A stretch of 64,000 nucleotides of DNA from NCBI RefSeq assembly GCF_000003195.3, contig NC_012877.2, positions 15,245,344 to 15,309,343 of the forward strand, written 5' to 3'. The translations under genes were made by a program, and so were the position numbers. The notes beneath the pieces are model-generated. The model made no database searches. It was not told where the DNA came from and saw only the letters and a program-made list of their open reading frames with translations. Origin of the DNA: Sorghum bicolor. Lineage: Eukaryota > Streptophyta > Magnoliopsida > Poales > Poaceae. Shown piece after piece: positions 44,340 to 55,430 of the stretch (position 1 is the stretch's first letter; the number at the start of each line of letters is the position of its first letter).

Positions 44340-45585
44340 TTTGATTGGTGCACCCCCTTCCTGGACTGCCTGATTCAAGGTGAGCTACCAGAAGACTGGG
44401 CTGAAGCCCGCCGCATCACTCGACGAGCCAAATCTTACGTAATCTACGGGGACGACAAGGAGCTATCCCGATGGAGCCCGATAGGGATCCTCCAATGCTG
44501 TATCACCGTCGAGGAAGGTCAAAAGTTTCTCGACGATCTGCACTCAGGGGCTTGTGGCCACCACGCGGCCCCCAGGACCCTCGTTTGCACTTTTTGACAA
44601 GGATTCTATTGGCCAATGGCTGTCGCCGATGCCACCGAGCTCGTTCACTCATGTCATGGATGCCAATTCTATGCCAAGCAAACCCACCTCCTGGCCCACG
44701 CCATGTAGATGATCCTCATCACTTGGTCATTCGCAGTCTGGGGCCTCGACCTCGTGGGACCACTCCAAAGGACGACAGGAGGGTACACGCACCTGCTGGT
44801 AGCCATTGACAAGTTCTCCATGGATCGAGGCTCGACCCATTACCAACATCTGCTCTGAGCAAGCCGTCATGTTCTTCACCGACAAAATCCACCGATTTGG
44901 GGTGCCCAATGTCATCATCACTGACAACAGCACACAGTTCATATGCAAGAAGTTCCTGGACTTTTGCGATTGGCATCACATCCGTGTGAACTGGTCTGCG
45001 GTCGCCCATCCTTGAACTAACGGCCAGGTCAAGCGTGCTAACGGCATGATCTTATAAGGGCTCAAGCCTAGAATCTACAATCAGTTGAAGAAGTTTGGCA
45101 AAAAGTGGGTCGAGGAGCTTTCTTCGGTCCTATGGAGCCTAAGAACGACACCCAGCCAAGCCACGAAATTTACTCCATTCTTCATGGTCTATGGCTCCGA
45201 GGCCGTGCTCCCAACGGACCTCGAGTATGGGTCACCTCGACTCAAGGCGTACAACGAGCAAACAAACAAGAGAACCCGAGAGAACGCGGTCGATCAACTC
45301 GAGGAAGCTCGAGACTTGGCCCTCCTCAACTCAGCAAGATACCAGCAGAAGCTTCGACGCTACCACAACAAGCATGTACATAAGAGGGACCTGCACATTG
45401 GTGACCTCGTCTTACGCCGGCAGTAGAGCAATCAAGGACGCCACAAGCTAAACCCACCTTGGGAGGGTCCATATGTGGTGGCGGAAGTTCTGAAGCCAGG
45501 AACGTACAAACTCGCATATGACAAAGGCGCGGTCTTCACCAACGCTTGGAACATCGAACAGCTACGTCGCTTCTATCCCTAGAGC
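44340..45585 (+). pseudogene. Integrase with zinc finger, DDE core, C-terminal domain
   Basis: An HHAAPRT and CHGCQFYAK HHCC finger (about 44555-44680), WGLDLVGPL with the first Asp (about 44740), and IITDNSTQF with the second Asp (about 44915) are seen. NGQVKRAN follows at 45020-45044, where the family has NGQVERAN, so the catalytic Glu (45031-45033) is Lys. The C-terminal part has GDLVLRR and a WEGPYVV-type GPY motif (about 45460-45480), with the end RRFYP and stop near 45582. Several frame changes and stops are present. Dead enzyme. Confidence 0.8.
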
Positions 45586-46119
45586 TTTGAAGCTTTGTAC
45601 TTTTCGCATTTTTGTACCACCAAAACACTTTGAATAAATGAAAGTATTTTTTCAACAACGCATGATGTTACTATTAAATCTCGACAATAGAGAAAGTCTC
45701 AACCATGACTCATCATAGTCAAAACTCTCTCGGAGGCTAGAAGGTGGAACCCCACGAGCTCTAAAAAACTCGAACATTTTTTTTCAAAAGCTCAACATTA
45801 TTTCGTTCCTAAAAAGTTCTGCGCAGTCAAGCAGTAAACACCTCGAGCCCCTTTAGGGCCAAGAGACGTCGAGCCTGAGGATCCCTACGCCTCCGAGCTA
45901 CGGTAACTCTACTCGCTCCCTTACCCTCGAGGCAATCGAGCCTGTTTTAGAAACTTAACTGAGGAATGGAAACTTAGGCAATAAAGAAATAAAAGAAACT
46001 CGAGCATGAAAATAACAATCGCTTACAGAAATCACAAAGTTTTAGGGCCACCTAGGCCATAACACCGTCAAGTAGCAATAACTAACTTATTACATTGGGT
46101 CTAGATACCCAGATAAGGC

Positions 46120-47121
46120 TCACATGCCTTGGTCATCATTTCCACCGGCTCCATCCTTGTCTCCTTCATCTTTGCCCATGCCAGTCTCTGGGGGAAGCAC
46201 CTCTGGCTCGAACAACACCGCCAGTCGCTCTCCAGGACCCTCAGCTTCATCAATCAAGGCGTGGAGCCTCTCCTCGTTCTCTACATCGGTCTTGATGATG
46301 TCCATGACAAAGCCATGAGACACCACCTCCATATCATAAGAAAAACCTGAGCAGGCGATCGCCATAGCCCGCTTTACCCCGGTGTGGAGGGCATCCCGGA
46401 CCCGGTCCCTCACTGTGGCGCCTAGTAAGCACAACTGATCCACGAGAGCATCGCCCCGAGCCGCCTCCCCTGCCTCATTCGCAGGCTTGAGCTCCCAGGC
46501 AGCGGAGAGATCGTTGATCGCGGTCCTCAGCCGACCCATCAACAAGACCTCCCCCTCGAGCTCGGCCTTAAGGGTCTGAGAGGCAGTCCAGGCCGCCAGC
46601 AGGCCATCCTTAAGCTCTGCAGAAGTCAGCGTGAGAGTTAATTCGCTGAAAGTAAATATGATTAGAGAAACAAGTGCAAAAGAGCAAGAGCTTACCACGG
46701 ATCTTCTCCTCGAGAGACGTGTTCTCACCAACTAAGTCAGTGTTGTCCCTCTCGATCTCCTTGTATGAGCGGGCCATTTCCATCTTCTCGACCCGCAAGT
46801 CCTCGATCAGTTTCCCCGACTAAAGGATGGTGTCTTCCTTCTCTCGTAGTGCTCCCTTTAGACGAACGACGTCGTTAGATAAGCTATGAGAGCGGGTCTG
46901 CTCCTTCTCGAGCTCCTCGTGTGCCTTCCTCTCATTCCTCTCCACGGCGTCCCGAGCGATCGCATTGCTGAGCAGCTCCTCCTTCACCCCGGCGTAACTG
47001 TCTTTGGAGGTAGCAAGGTCCGCCTCGAGCTTCCTGATGTGCTCGGTGAGCAAGACCATGTTATCCTCCACTGCTTTCTGGTGCTCCCTGGCTTTGGCAG
47101 CTTCCTGCTTGGCTTGGCCAT
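46120..47121 (-). pseudogene. Antisense ORF, coiled-coil C-terminal half, spliced
   Basis: On the - strand, between pol and where the 3' LTR should be, as known for Tat-lineage elements with an extra antisense ORF. The first block (47121-46698) is heptad-rich (LTEHIRKLEADLATSKDSY, REKEDTIL) with one stop at about 46821. A GTAAGC...TGCAG intron (about 46619-46697) follows, then a second exon to the stop at 46120 that ends in an acidic Gly/Asp-rich tail. The N-terminal domain is absent here and appears at 23836-24490. The intron makes clear that this strand, not the other, is coding. Role unknown. Confidence 0.65.
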
Positions 47122-47130
47122 GATGACGAT

Positions 47131-49579
47131 GACAAATTGCATGTGTCAGTTACGAAAATTCAGAAGACCTAGATTTCACGTTCTTGTTTTCAGACAAAAT
47201 GCAATGCACTCCAGGAAGTAAAAAAATATTGAGATATGTGAACGCAGAAGAGCCCACATGAATGCTCAAGCCTTTGGATGCAACCAACATGGCAACATGA
47301 TAGGTAAAGCTTCTAGAGAATAACCTTTTTTTTCCCCTGGAATTGAGACACGTGCGTAAACGTTTTGTGGGTAAACAAAATTTTCTGGTGGAATTAACCA
47401 GCCTGCCTCTGCAGGCTACAAAATAAATATGCGTTTCTAATAGGCAACGTTATTAGTAACTCTATTATACAAATAAATTAGTAAATTTATGTGAATAATA
47501 TCTCTTTATAGAACTACTATGTAAAGTTCTGACGTTTTTTCAGAACTGAATGCACAGAAACATCACCTCCATATATCATTAAGCCCTTGTTTGGATGTAA
47601 TCGGATTCCATTGATCCACATGACATGTGTTAGGGTGGATTGGAGTAGAACTTGAACTAAATTACATCTCAATCCACCTCAAAACATGTGGTTGACGTAA
47701 ATCCAACAACATCCAAGGATGAAAAAAAATACATGATTATGGAGGCTGTAATCATGATCCCTTTGTTAATTAGTCATACATGGAATCAATTATCGAGCAT
47801 AGCATCAAACAATAATTAATGTCTTTCCGGAAAGGCTAAAATAAATATAGATTTCATCTTTTTTCAATTATATGGTGTTTGTGACAAGATAATTAATCTA
47901 AAAATAAACTTTTCATGCATTTATAGACAGAGGGATAAGGGTATCACATAGCAACGAACATGTATAGTTTTCTTTGTAACTGAACATAAGTTAGTGCACA
48001 TGAGACCTACGTCAAGAATATGCTAGCCGTCTTGTTCATATCAGTGTTCGAGTGCATTGAAACAACTAAGAATATATTGAGTTGTCGGCAAGAAATTGAA
48101 ATGACGCATCCGATGAACCTTAGCTTTGAGATGTTGCACATGCGTAGGAAGAATTAACAATATTAGTTACTTGTATCATGACGTCTAAAGACAGCTTGGC
48201 ATTTTGCATATATTCCCATGGAACAATACCTATATATTACTTAAGTCACATGTCATCCTCAGTAAGATTGATGCCCTGACCATCTAGAAATACACACAGA
48301 TATGGTCGGGGTTCCTACACCTAACTGTCAAAGTATGATTTCTCGTGAAGAAATTAAAGGTTCTCAAGTGTACTTGAGAGAGGATCCATTTATATGTTAC
48401 TAAAAAAACTAAGTAACAACTATTATATTTTGACATTATTATGATCAGTTTTTTTTCGATGCAATGATTCTGAAAGTATATGTATAGATTAAGGCAATAT
48501 GTCCCTTAATGAATAGCTTTTCCCCAGTAAACAGGGGTGGAGGTATGTTATATATACTTAGGGAGTGCAAATGCATCCCTAAAAAAATAAAAAATAGTGA
48601 TTTTATCAACATTCTACCGTATATGCATCAATCCACAAGAAAAATGCAACCCTCTAATTCGCTCTAACTATGTTACCACCAATAAATACGATCCAATGTC
48701 AATGAATTTCTTAGCTACGTGCACAATATAGAATAACTAAAGCATTCAAGAAACAAAATACATCTAACTGTGTCCACTTTCCTGGATCAATTTCCTGCTA
48801 TGCAAATAATGTGAGTATATGACTAGAACCTATGTCAGGAGGAGAAATATGACCCTGGAAAAGGGAATTAACTTTTCAGTATCTAGAAAAAAATTACTTA
48901 TTACATGAAAATAATGTCGTCATGCGTTGGAATAATTCAGAAATTTAATTAACTAAACTAATCAAACTTTATTTAGGTACCGTAGATAAGAAGAACAAAT
49001 TTGATGTTGCTGTCAAAAATGATGTTGCCGTCAAATGGAAGTAGACACCTTATGCTGCTTAAAAGAATAGTGATACGGTTGATAGAAAGAAAAATGCTTC
49101 GTCATCAGTGCAGTATGAACGTATGATTCAGTGAATGTAAGATTCATGTACTTTTAAAATACGCCCTAATGATGGAGGAAGTATGGAGAAAAATGATGTT
49201 GCCATCAATTAAAGTTTGACACCTTGTGCTGCTTAAAAGAACAGTACGTGATATGGTTAACAGAAAGAAAGTGCGCCGTCATCAGTGGAGTATGAAGGTG
49301 TGATTCAGTGAATATAAGATATGGACTACTTACTGCATAAGATTCAGTCTATCTGTCGATATCTCTGGCCTTTTAAATTTTAACTTTTAGAACCTACCCA
49401 ACTATTGATATACCTCTGGCCTGTCAGAGCAAATTAACCACGTGCACCGCCATTCTTTTGGTAGCTGATTGGAAATAACAGCTGGAGAGGCACGAAGGTT
49501 TTTAAAAATTAATCAGTGGCCATTGTCGTCAACAAAAAGTATCAAAGTTGTGTGCATGAACAAAGAAAGGCATTGCTAG
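47131..49579. other. Intergenic, no gene seen
   Basis: AT-rich. The Gypsy element ends near its left border without an LTR. 47580-47730 begins GCCCTTGTTTGGATGTAAT and is like a widespread grass MITE family, but I could not set its right end. Only short frames occur. Confidence 0.45.
49015..49322 (+). repeat. Diverged tandem duplication, ~174-bp period
   Basis: 49015-49146 and 49189-49322 share AAAAATGATGTTGCC, TGCTGCTTAAAAGAA and CAGTGAAT blocks in the same order. Confidence 0.7.
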
Positions 49580-49806
49580 GGCCTTGTTTAGTTCTAAAAA
49601 GATTTCGGATTTTGGTACTGTAGCATTTTCGTTTGTTTGTGGTAAATATTATCCAATCATAAACTAACTAGGCTCAAAAGACAAACTGTGCAATTAGTTT
49701 TTATTTTTTTCTATATTTAGTGCTTCATTCATATGCTACAAGATTTGATGTGACGACGAATCTTGAATAGTTTTTGAATTTCGTGATGAAGGTGCTAGTC
49801 GCGGCC
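49580..49806 (+). mobile_element. MITE, GGCCTTGTT family, copy 2
   Basis: Begins GGCCTTGTTTAGTT, shares the internal blocks with copies 1 and 3 but lacks the sequence around GATTCGTCTC, and ends in a decayed GCGGCC. Old and partly deleted. Confidence 0.6.
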
Positions 49807-49969
49807 TTTTCATGTTTGATGCGCATGATAGAAGCATGACAGGCCTAAAGATCTGTCAACTCCTCCTTCCCTTAGTATAGTATGGGTAGGTTCTAGGTGT
49901 TGCACGAAGGCTTAATTACGAGTTGAGAGCTCCTAGGTGTTGACAGATCTTTAAGCTAACATCCCCGAT

Positions 49970-50022
49970 CCCCCCACCCCACCCCCCACACACACACACA
50001 CCACCACCACCGCCACCAAGAG
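49970..50022 (+). repeat. C-rich/(CA)n and (CAC)n simple repeat
   Basis: CCCCCACCCC runs into (CA)n then (CAC)n, a microsatellite. Confidence 0.85.
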
Positions 50023-50731
50023 AAAATGTAATTTTATATCTAGTCTATTTAAATTCAGTGAAAAAATAATGTATAGAAAATATTAATAATATACATTGAA
50101 AATATATTTCATGATAAATCTAATGATACATGTTTAATGATATGATAAATATTAGTCAAACTTAAGATGGCATTGCATCCTTTCTATACATCCACCTCAA
50201 GATAACTCTCCCTTTGTACTTTATTCAGAGATCGACATATACTATGGTTTACCATTTCAAAACTTCTCCATCATCGTAACATTTGTACTTTATTCTGTTG
50301 ATTGATGAGGAATACACAGATATGATGCTGCTAGGTACAGTTGAAAAACATGCGAAAGATGCTTTCCCGTCGGCAAGGCCCCGGCCCGAGCCCAGCTGTC
50401 GCAGCCCATCAATCAAATAATCTAAAAGCTAACGCAGGGAGGAGAGGCCCGGGAACTTCCAGCGATAGGATCGGAGGCTTGGCCCACATATATTGATTTG
50501 CGTATGTATTTTTCGTTCTTTCGTTTTTTGTATATGTTCTAATCCTTGAGAAACTATCACGTAAGTTTTATGATTTTACACGTCTTTCATTCCTCATTTA
50601 GAAATACTAGTTCCACACTTCGTAAAAGAAAAAATCAACATTTTGGGAGAAAAATCATTGCCTATTGTACTTAAATGTAGAACTGGTTCACCAAAAAATT
50701 TATATAACAAATCAAAAAAAATGAAAATATT

Positions 50732-51022
50732 GTGTTTCGAGAGGTAACTAAAAAGGATGATGAACCTACTTCATTGCACAATAGATTGTTTCTGTGCTAT
50801 ATGATCCAAGAAATAAATGAACAGATCAATCTAATGTGCCCCTTCATGAATAGATTTTTGCTTAATAAAGGAGTATGTAGTTTTGTTGGACCGGTAGAGA
50901 AATATTACAAAGCAAATGCTACTGCAAAATTAATTTTAAGAAATAACCTTCTATTTTCGGAGACCAACACAAACATCTTAGCCTTTCTAAATGTGCTAGC
51001 ATTTTTCGATGTAGACAACTAA
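50732..51022 (+). CDS. Unrecognised ORF, doubtful
   Basis: A 96-residue frame without any family motif I know and without a clear promoter. Amino-acid composition is plausible for a protein fragment. It is bounded by AT-rich intergenic DNA, and a chance ORF or a captured exon are both possible. Confidence 0.15.
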   Translation: MFREVTKKDDEPTSLHNRLFLCYMIQEINEQINLMCPFMNRFLLNKGVCSFVGPVEKYYKANATAKLILRNNLLFSETNTNILAFLNVLAFFDVDN

Positions 51023-51870
51023 ACAGGCCACCGATAAAAATAAAGATTTGGCTCATTCTAAATCCTAACGCATATAATCTCTCCCACAACCATCAAATAT
51101 GTTTCCCCATACATCTCTCATAATCCTAGACTTCTCTCCCACATATCTCCCCTCCTCGTTTCCCCCCTTGACCTCTTCACCTCCACCGACTTTGGCTCTT
51201 GATGACCTTAGCTTGTACGGTTGTACCTTCGAGCAAGGGGCACACAAATTTGACAGGATGTGTCATGCATGTGGACTAGAAATTGGTTCACCATTAGTCT
51301 ACATGTTTGGATGGGATAGAGCTGTTTTAACTACTAGTTGTTATATGGTGTGCTTTTGGAAATAATACATTTGGAGCTTGTCTAGATCGCTAAACATATT
51401 CATCAATTGTATAAAATTGACCGTTCATAGGGGTGATCTTGCAACCACCCATTTACACCCATCATTTAGTTTTTTTATGCCAACCATCACTAAAACTGGG
51501 CCATTTCTAGTGGTGGTTTGCTTAAGGAGATTGTCACTAGGAACCTATTTTCAATGACCATGCGCATGGTTGGGGCTACCTTAGTACTTTCAATGGCCCA
51601 GCTCAATTAAACCATCTCTAAGAAAAATATACATGCTTCTAAAAAATCATTTGTATAGTATTGTGTTATCAATCGGTCCATATTGATCTAGCTAAGTTTT
51701 GCAAGTCTTCTACCAACTAAAGCTTTTATTTGGCTTTATATTTTATCTTCTTTTCTGTTTAAACAAAAAGGTCTCCTGCTTTATTTCATGGTGAAATAAA
51801 AGCAAATATGATCCATTTGGTTTATGATGCGCCCGCCAAACTGATTACATTCCAACGAGTACTATATGGG
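51023..51870. other. Intergenic, no gene seen
   Basis: 51099-51365 has an open frame of 88 residues without a recognisable domain. 51430-51600 has repeats of a GTGGT/ACCACC type that could be DNA-transposon ends, but no boundary was found. Confidence 0.35.
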
Positions 51871-52000
51871 TTTTTTTAAGGAAGTTGGAGGGACCGAAGT
51901 CCCTGCAGGAATTTATTAAAATGACAGCCAGTACAAGGGGGACAAAGGGAATTAGAAAACAAGCCCACAAAAACGAAAGGACAGAAACATCTACCTACTC
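51871..52000 (-). mobile_element. LINE 3' end remnant
   Basis: Read on the - strand, AATAAATTCCTGCAGGGACT is followed by a GGGACTTCGGTCCC stem-loop and a terminal A run (TTTTTTTAAGG on +). This resembles the 3' end of plant L1 LINEs, as at 15160-15217. Only the tail is seen. Confidence 0.35.
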
Positions 52001-53300
52001 GTTTTCTATTTTGTTCAGTAGGGGTAAAATGGTCTTTCTACTCCTGACTAAACATTGTTAGCTACCCGAAATTGATAGAATAGAGCCAAATAAAATTTTT
52101 TTTAGACCATAGAGCCAAATTCGAAAAAAAAAGAACCGTATACCTAAGATAAGTTTTTTCGAGAGCCATACACCTAATTCTTCCTATAGTATTTCCAATG
52201 TTCTGTTTTCTACCAGGCCTGTTTTTATTTCAATCCGGGATAGGCTCGCTCAGAACATCCATATAGAGGCCCAATTTGGCCCAAGACGGCCACAAACCCT
52301 CTGCTTGGTAAGGTAAACGCACCTGTGACTTGTCTCATATACGTGAAGAAGCCCAAGCAGCAGCCAGCATTTTTCTCCTTTGTCAGCATGTACGATCAAT
52401 CCCAGTTTTTTAGTGCCAGTGCCATATTAATATATTTTATATTTATGGACGCCACGTATATTAGTTTGTATATACATACCTTGACGCCATGCGTGTATGG
52501 CACTGTTGGGTGGACTATTAGTAATTACATTACTAACTAATTCAGCTATACGTTATTAGTGATTACCAGCTATATATACACCACGTACGCTTGCACACAC
52601 ACACGTATTGACGTGTATGTATACTTACGTATTAGCTTCTTCTCACGCACTTAGCAAAAGCACAAGCAACATTTTCATCACATATTAAATTCCTGATTGC
52701 ACACATAAATATATGCATACAATTGAGAATTTTAGAACAAAATCTCGTTAAACAGAGAAGTATGTCAGATGCGCATGCAATTCTGGCTTAAGTGTCCTCG
52801 TACCATTCATTTCCGTCTATTTTCAGATTTACCTGTTTTCGTATTACTGTTTATTTCGCTATCATTTTCACTTCCGGTTGTTTTGCTCCCATTTCTGTTT
52901 TTGTCAAAAAAAATATAAAAACAGAAACTGTAGAGTTTTTGGTCCATTTTTATCCTTAGCTAAGAGATAGCAAGGGCTGCCAGGCTCTTTATGAAGCACG
53001 CATTTCGTTTGTTGCTTTTTTTCACCTTTTTGCTTTTGTGTACTCTTAAGCAGAATGAAATTTGTAATTTGCGTACCACCACAATGGGTTCTGTCAGTCA
53101 GCTGCCCCCAAAAACAACGAACAAACATACATACATAACAATGAACATGTAGCAAAAAAAAACAAGATCGAGTGCATAAGCTCATATAGAGGGAACAAAC
53201 TAAACTGCACTAAAATCATGTAATCAGCATTACATAAAAAATGACGCAAAGCAAAAAAAAAAAAAAAGAATAGGTGTACAGCAAGTAGCAGCTAGCACCT
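52001..53300. other. Intergenic, no gene seen
   Basis: AT-rich, with short frames only. 52560-52620 has a TATATATA stretch and CACACACA, without a following ORF. The last part would be the 3' flank of the - strand proline-rich gene. Confidence 0.4.
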
Positions 53301-53384
53301 ACAAATGCATGCTACAACTTCGTCCTCATGGGAGGCTTTATTCATATACCCTATAATGGCTAATGGAGACTCTTCATCGATCAT

Positions 53385-54440
53385 TCAGTTGTCTGCTGCT
53401 GGTGGGATGTGCGGCGGGTTAGGCTTTGGTTTGGGCTCCGGCTTGGGTTCAGGCTTTGGTTTTGGTTCAGGCTTAGGCTCCGGTTTGGGTTCTGGTTTCG
53501 GCTTGGGCTCGGGCTTTGGTTCAGGTTTAGGCTTAGGCTCAGGCTTAGGTAGTGGTTCGGGTTTTGGTTCCGGCTTCGGCTCAGGCTTAGGCTCGGGTTT
53601 TGGTTTGGGCTCGGGCTTAGGCTCTGGTTTGGGTAGTGGTTCTGGTTTTGGTTCTGGCTTGGGCTCGGGCTTAGGCTCTGGTTTGGGCAGTGGCTCTGGC
53701 TTTGGCTCTGGTTTTGGCAATGGTTTGGGCTTTGGTTCCGGCTTGGGCTCAGGCTTAGGCTCTGGTTTTGGTAGTGGTTCAGGTTTTGGTTCCGGCTTGG
53801 GTTCAGGCTTAGGCTCGGGCTTTGGTTCCGGCTTGGGCTCATGCTTAGGTTGCAGTGGTTCGGGTATGGGTTCTGTGCTTGGGTTCAGGCTTAGTGCTCG
53901 GTGCTTTGGGTATCGTGCTTGGGCTCAGGCTTAGGCTCCGGTATCGGCATCGGTTCGGGCTTTGGTTCTGGCTAGGGCTCAGGCTTAGGCTCAGGTTTTG
54001 GTTTTGGCATGGGCTCAGGTTTTGGTTCAGGCTTAGGCTCCGGCTTAGGCTCAGGCTTAGGTTTTGGTTCTGGCTTGGGCTCCGGTTTTGGCAGTGGTTC
54101 AGGCTTGGGCTCAGGCTCGGGTTTTGGTTCAGGCTTAGGCTCAGGTTTTGGCTTTGGCTCAGGCTTTTTTGGCTTTGGCTTTGGTTCAGGCATAGGCTTG
54201 GGCATCGGTTCGGGTTTGGGCTTTGGCTCTGGCTTCGTTATGGGTTTAGGTTGAGGCTCAGGTTTAGGTTCAGGTTTCGGCGAAGGCTCTGGATGAGGCT
54301 CAGTTTTTGGCTCTGGACGTGGCTTGGGCTCTGGTTTAGGTTCAGGTTTGGGCTCTGGCTGTGGCAGGGGCTGCGGCTGAGGCTGGGGTTCCGGTTTGGG
54401 TTGTGGCTCCGGCTGCGGCAGCTCGGCGGCAGCACGTCCA
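53385..54440 (-). repeat. Coding minisatellite (degenerate 18/12-bp units)
   Basis: Units of the GGCTCAGGCTTAGGCTCC type (on +) in over a kilobase. On the - strand they read PEPKPEPK. On the + strand they leave long Gly/Ser/Leu/Phe frames, which are by-products. Confidence 0.85.
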
Positions 54441-54589
54441 TGCTTGCGCGCGAAGCGGCCGCCATGGCCAAGCCCGACGCCGGCAGCCGCCGCTTCGTCG
54501 ACGAAGAAGGCGGTGGCAGTGGCCGCCACGGCTCCCAGAAGCACGGCGAGGAGAAGGCAGCATGAAGAGAGGCGACGCGTCGCCGCCAT
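53972..54589 (-). CDS. Secreted proline-rich protein with PEPK repeats
   Basis: From the ATG at 54589 the product starts with a basic then hydrophobic signal peptide of about 27 residues ([16 protein letters not shown]), then an Ala/Gly-rich stretch. From about residue 55 to the end it is a run of Pro-Glu-Pro-Lys-type repeats (PEPKPEPK with PLPK and PMPK variants). Such proteins are exported and sit in the cell wall; the exact role is unknown. This frame ends at a TAG at 53972-53974 in a position where the repeat has AAG (Lys). Past it the repeat goes on in frame to about 53899, then a frameshift region (about 53850-53930), then in a shifted frame to 53385 with a non-repeat end [10 protein letters not shown]. 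So a longer protein of about 390 residues was likely the original, or the sequence is wrong in this repeat. Confidence 0.65.
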   Translation of the reverse strand: MAATRRLSSCCLLLAVLLGAVAATATAFFVDEAAAAGVGLGHGGRFARKHGRAAAELPQPEPQPKPEPQPQPQPLPQPEPKPEPKPEPKPRPEPKTEPHPEPSPKPEPKPEPQPKPITKPEPKPKPEPMPKPMPEPKPKPKKPEPKPKPEPKPEPKPEPEPKPEPLPKPEPKPEPKPKPEPKPEPKPEPKPEPMPKPKPEPKPEP

Positions 54590-54754
54590 GGCTGCTTCGC
54601 TGCTCCTGCAACAAGCAAGCTCGCCTGCTAGCTAGCTCTCTGCTGCTCTGTGTTGCTCTCTCTGTTTCTCTTTCTGGAGCAGCTGTTGGTAGTGCCTGAG
54701 TGCAGTCTCTGTTGTGTGTCTGTGGTGTGGATGACGGGGTGTGGTCATGGGTCG

Positions 54755-54762
54755 GATTTATA
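54755..54762 (-). promoter_or_regulatory. TATA box of the PEPK gene
   Basis: TATAAAT on the - strand about 170 bp upstream of the ATG, followed by a C/T-rich leader (CTCTCTGTTTCTC-like on +). Confidence 0.65.
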
Positions 54763-54769
54763 GCGCGCG

Positions 54770-55430
54770 AGAGCCAACCAAGTTTTGACGCGTGGATGGG
54801 CTGTCTGCCCAGCTAATAACACGTTTGCCCTCCGCCGTATCAACGGGTAGGTAACAGGTAAGCCCCGTGTTAATGTTATTCAACGGATAGCAGTAGCACG
54901 TAACTTTCAGTACTTTTAATTTTTTTTTTAGGAAAAACTTTCACTTTTACTTTCTCATGGATTCTTCCATCCATTTCTTGTTCCAACATACTCTCTAGTC
55001 TCTCTATACACGCTGCTGCCTGCCATGCGAGTCACCGCGCGCATATCACACACCCGACGACGTGTACGTTTGCTGCTAACTTTTTTGATGATACACGGGA
55101 CGACAGGTAGGTATTTGTTAGCTTGTGGTTGACGACGCAAACTGCCGCGCGCGCGCTGTTGACCAGCGAGCCAGCTATGTATACTGTATGTGTGAAGATT
55201 CATCCCCAGGACAGTGAACATCTTGCTTTGAGAGGTAGCAAAGATATTTTTATGGTGTGTGGACGATGGATGCATGACAAAGAGCTAGCTAGCCATCGTC
55301 ATGCATCTTCACCTGTCGCGCGCTGCTGCACAAGCACATGCATGGTCCTGGAACTCTCAGATCATCATCCTATAGTACTACGGCGAGCTGATTGGTGTGC
55401 CATGCATGTCTACCGGTGGACATCATGTAT
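54770..55430. other. Upstream region of the PEPK gene, no gene seen
   Basis: Short frames only. ACGCGTC and CATGCATG words are present but no element I can name with support. Confidence 0.35.

Larger units (their letters stand above)
23663..47130 (+). mobile_element. Rearranged Tat/RIRE2-like Gypsy assembly
   Basis: The order is LTR start fragment, antisense-ORF N-terminal half, polypurine tract, whole LTR, primer site, gag, protease, RT, RNase H, integrase, antisense-ORF C-terminal half. No closing 3' LTR follows. The middle LTR has a polypurine tract on its left and a primer site on its right, so it is shared between two internal regions. This fits a tandem LTR-internal-LTR-internal array with deletions, or a circular permutation. 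Gag is split by the insertion at 28056-40532. The coding parts carry many stops, mostly explained by C to T or G to A change. Confidence 0.7.

Noticed and set aside
45605..47130. + strand ORFs opposite the antisense coiled coil (for example 46886-47221)
   Set aside because: The - strand has heptads, an intron and the family position; the + frames are shadows.
49970..50022. CRISPR-like or regulatory repeat
   Set aside because: Simple CA/CAC microsatellite without spacers.
53381..53842. - strand Ser/Pro/Asn/Gln-rich ORF in another frame
   Set aside because: Shadow of the PEPK frame; no start context and no signal peptide.
53305..53934. + strand Gly/Ser-rich ORF of 209 residues (GSGLGSGFG type) and + strand Leu/Arg/Phe-rich ORF at 53855-54565
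   Set aside because: Both are by-products of the repeat that codes PEPK on the - strand; the - strand has signal peptide, TATA box and plausible ends, these do not.
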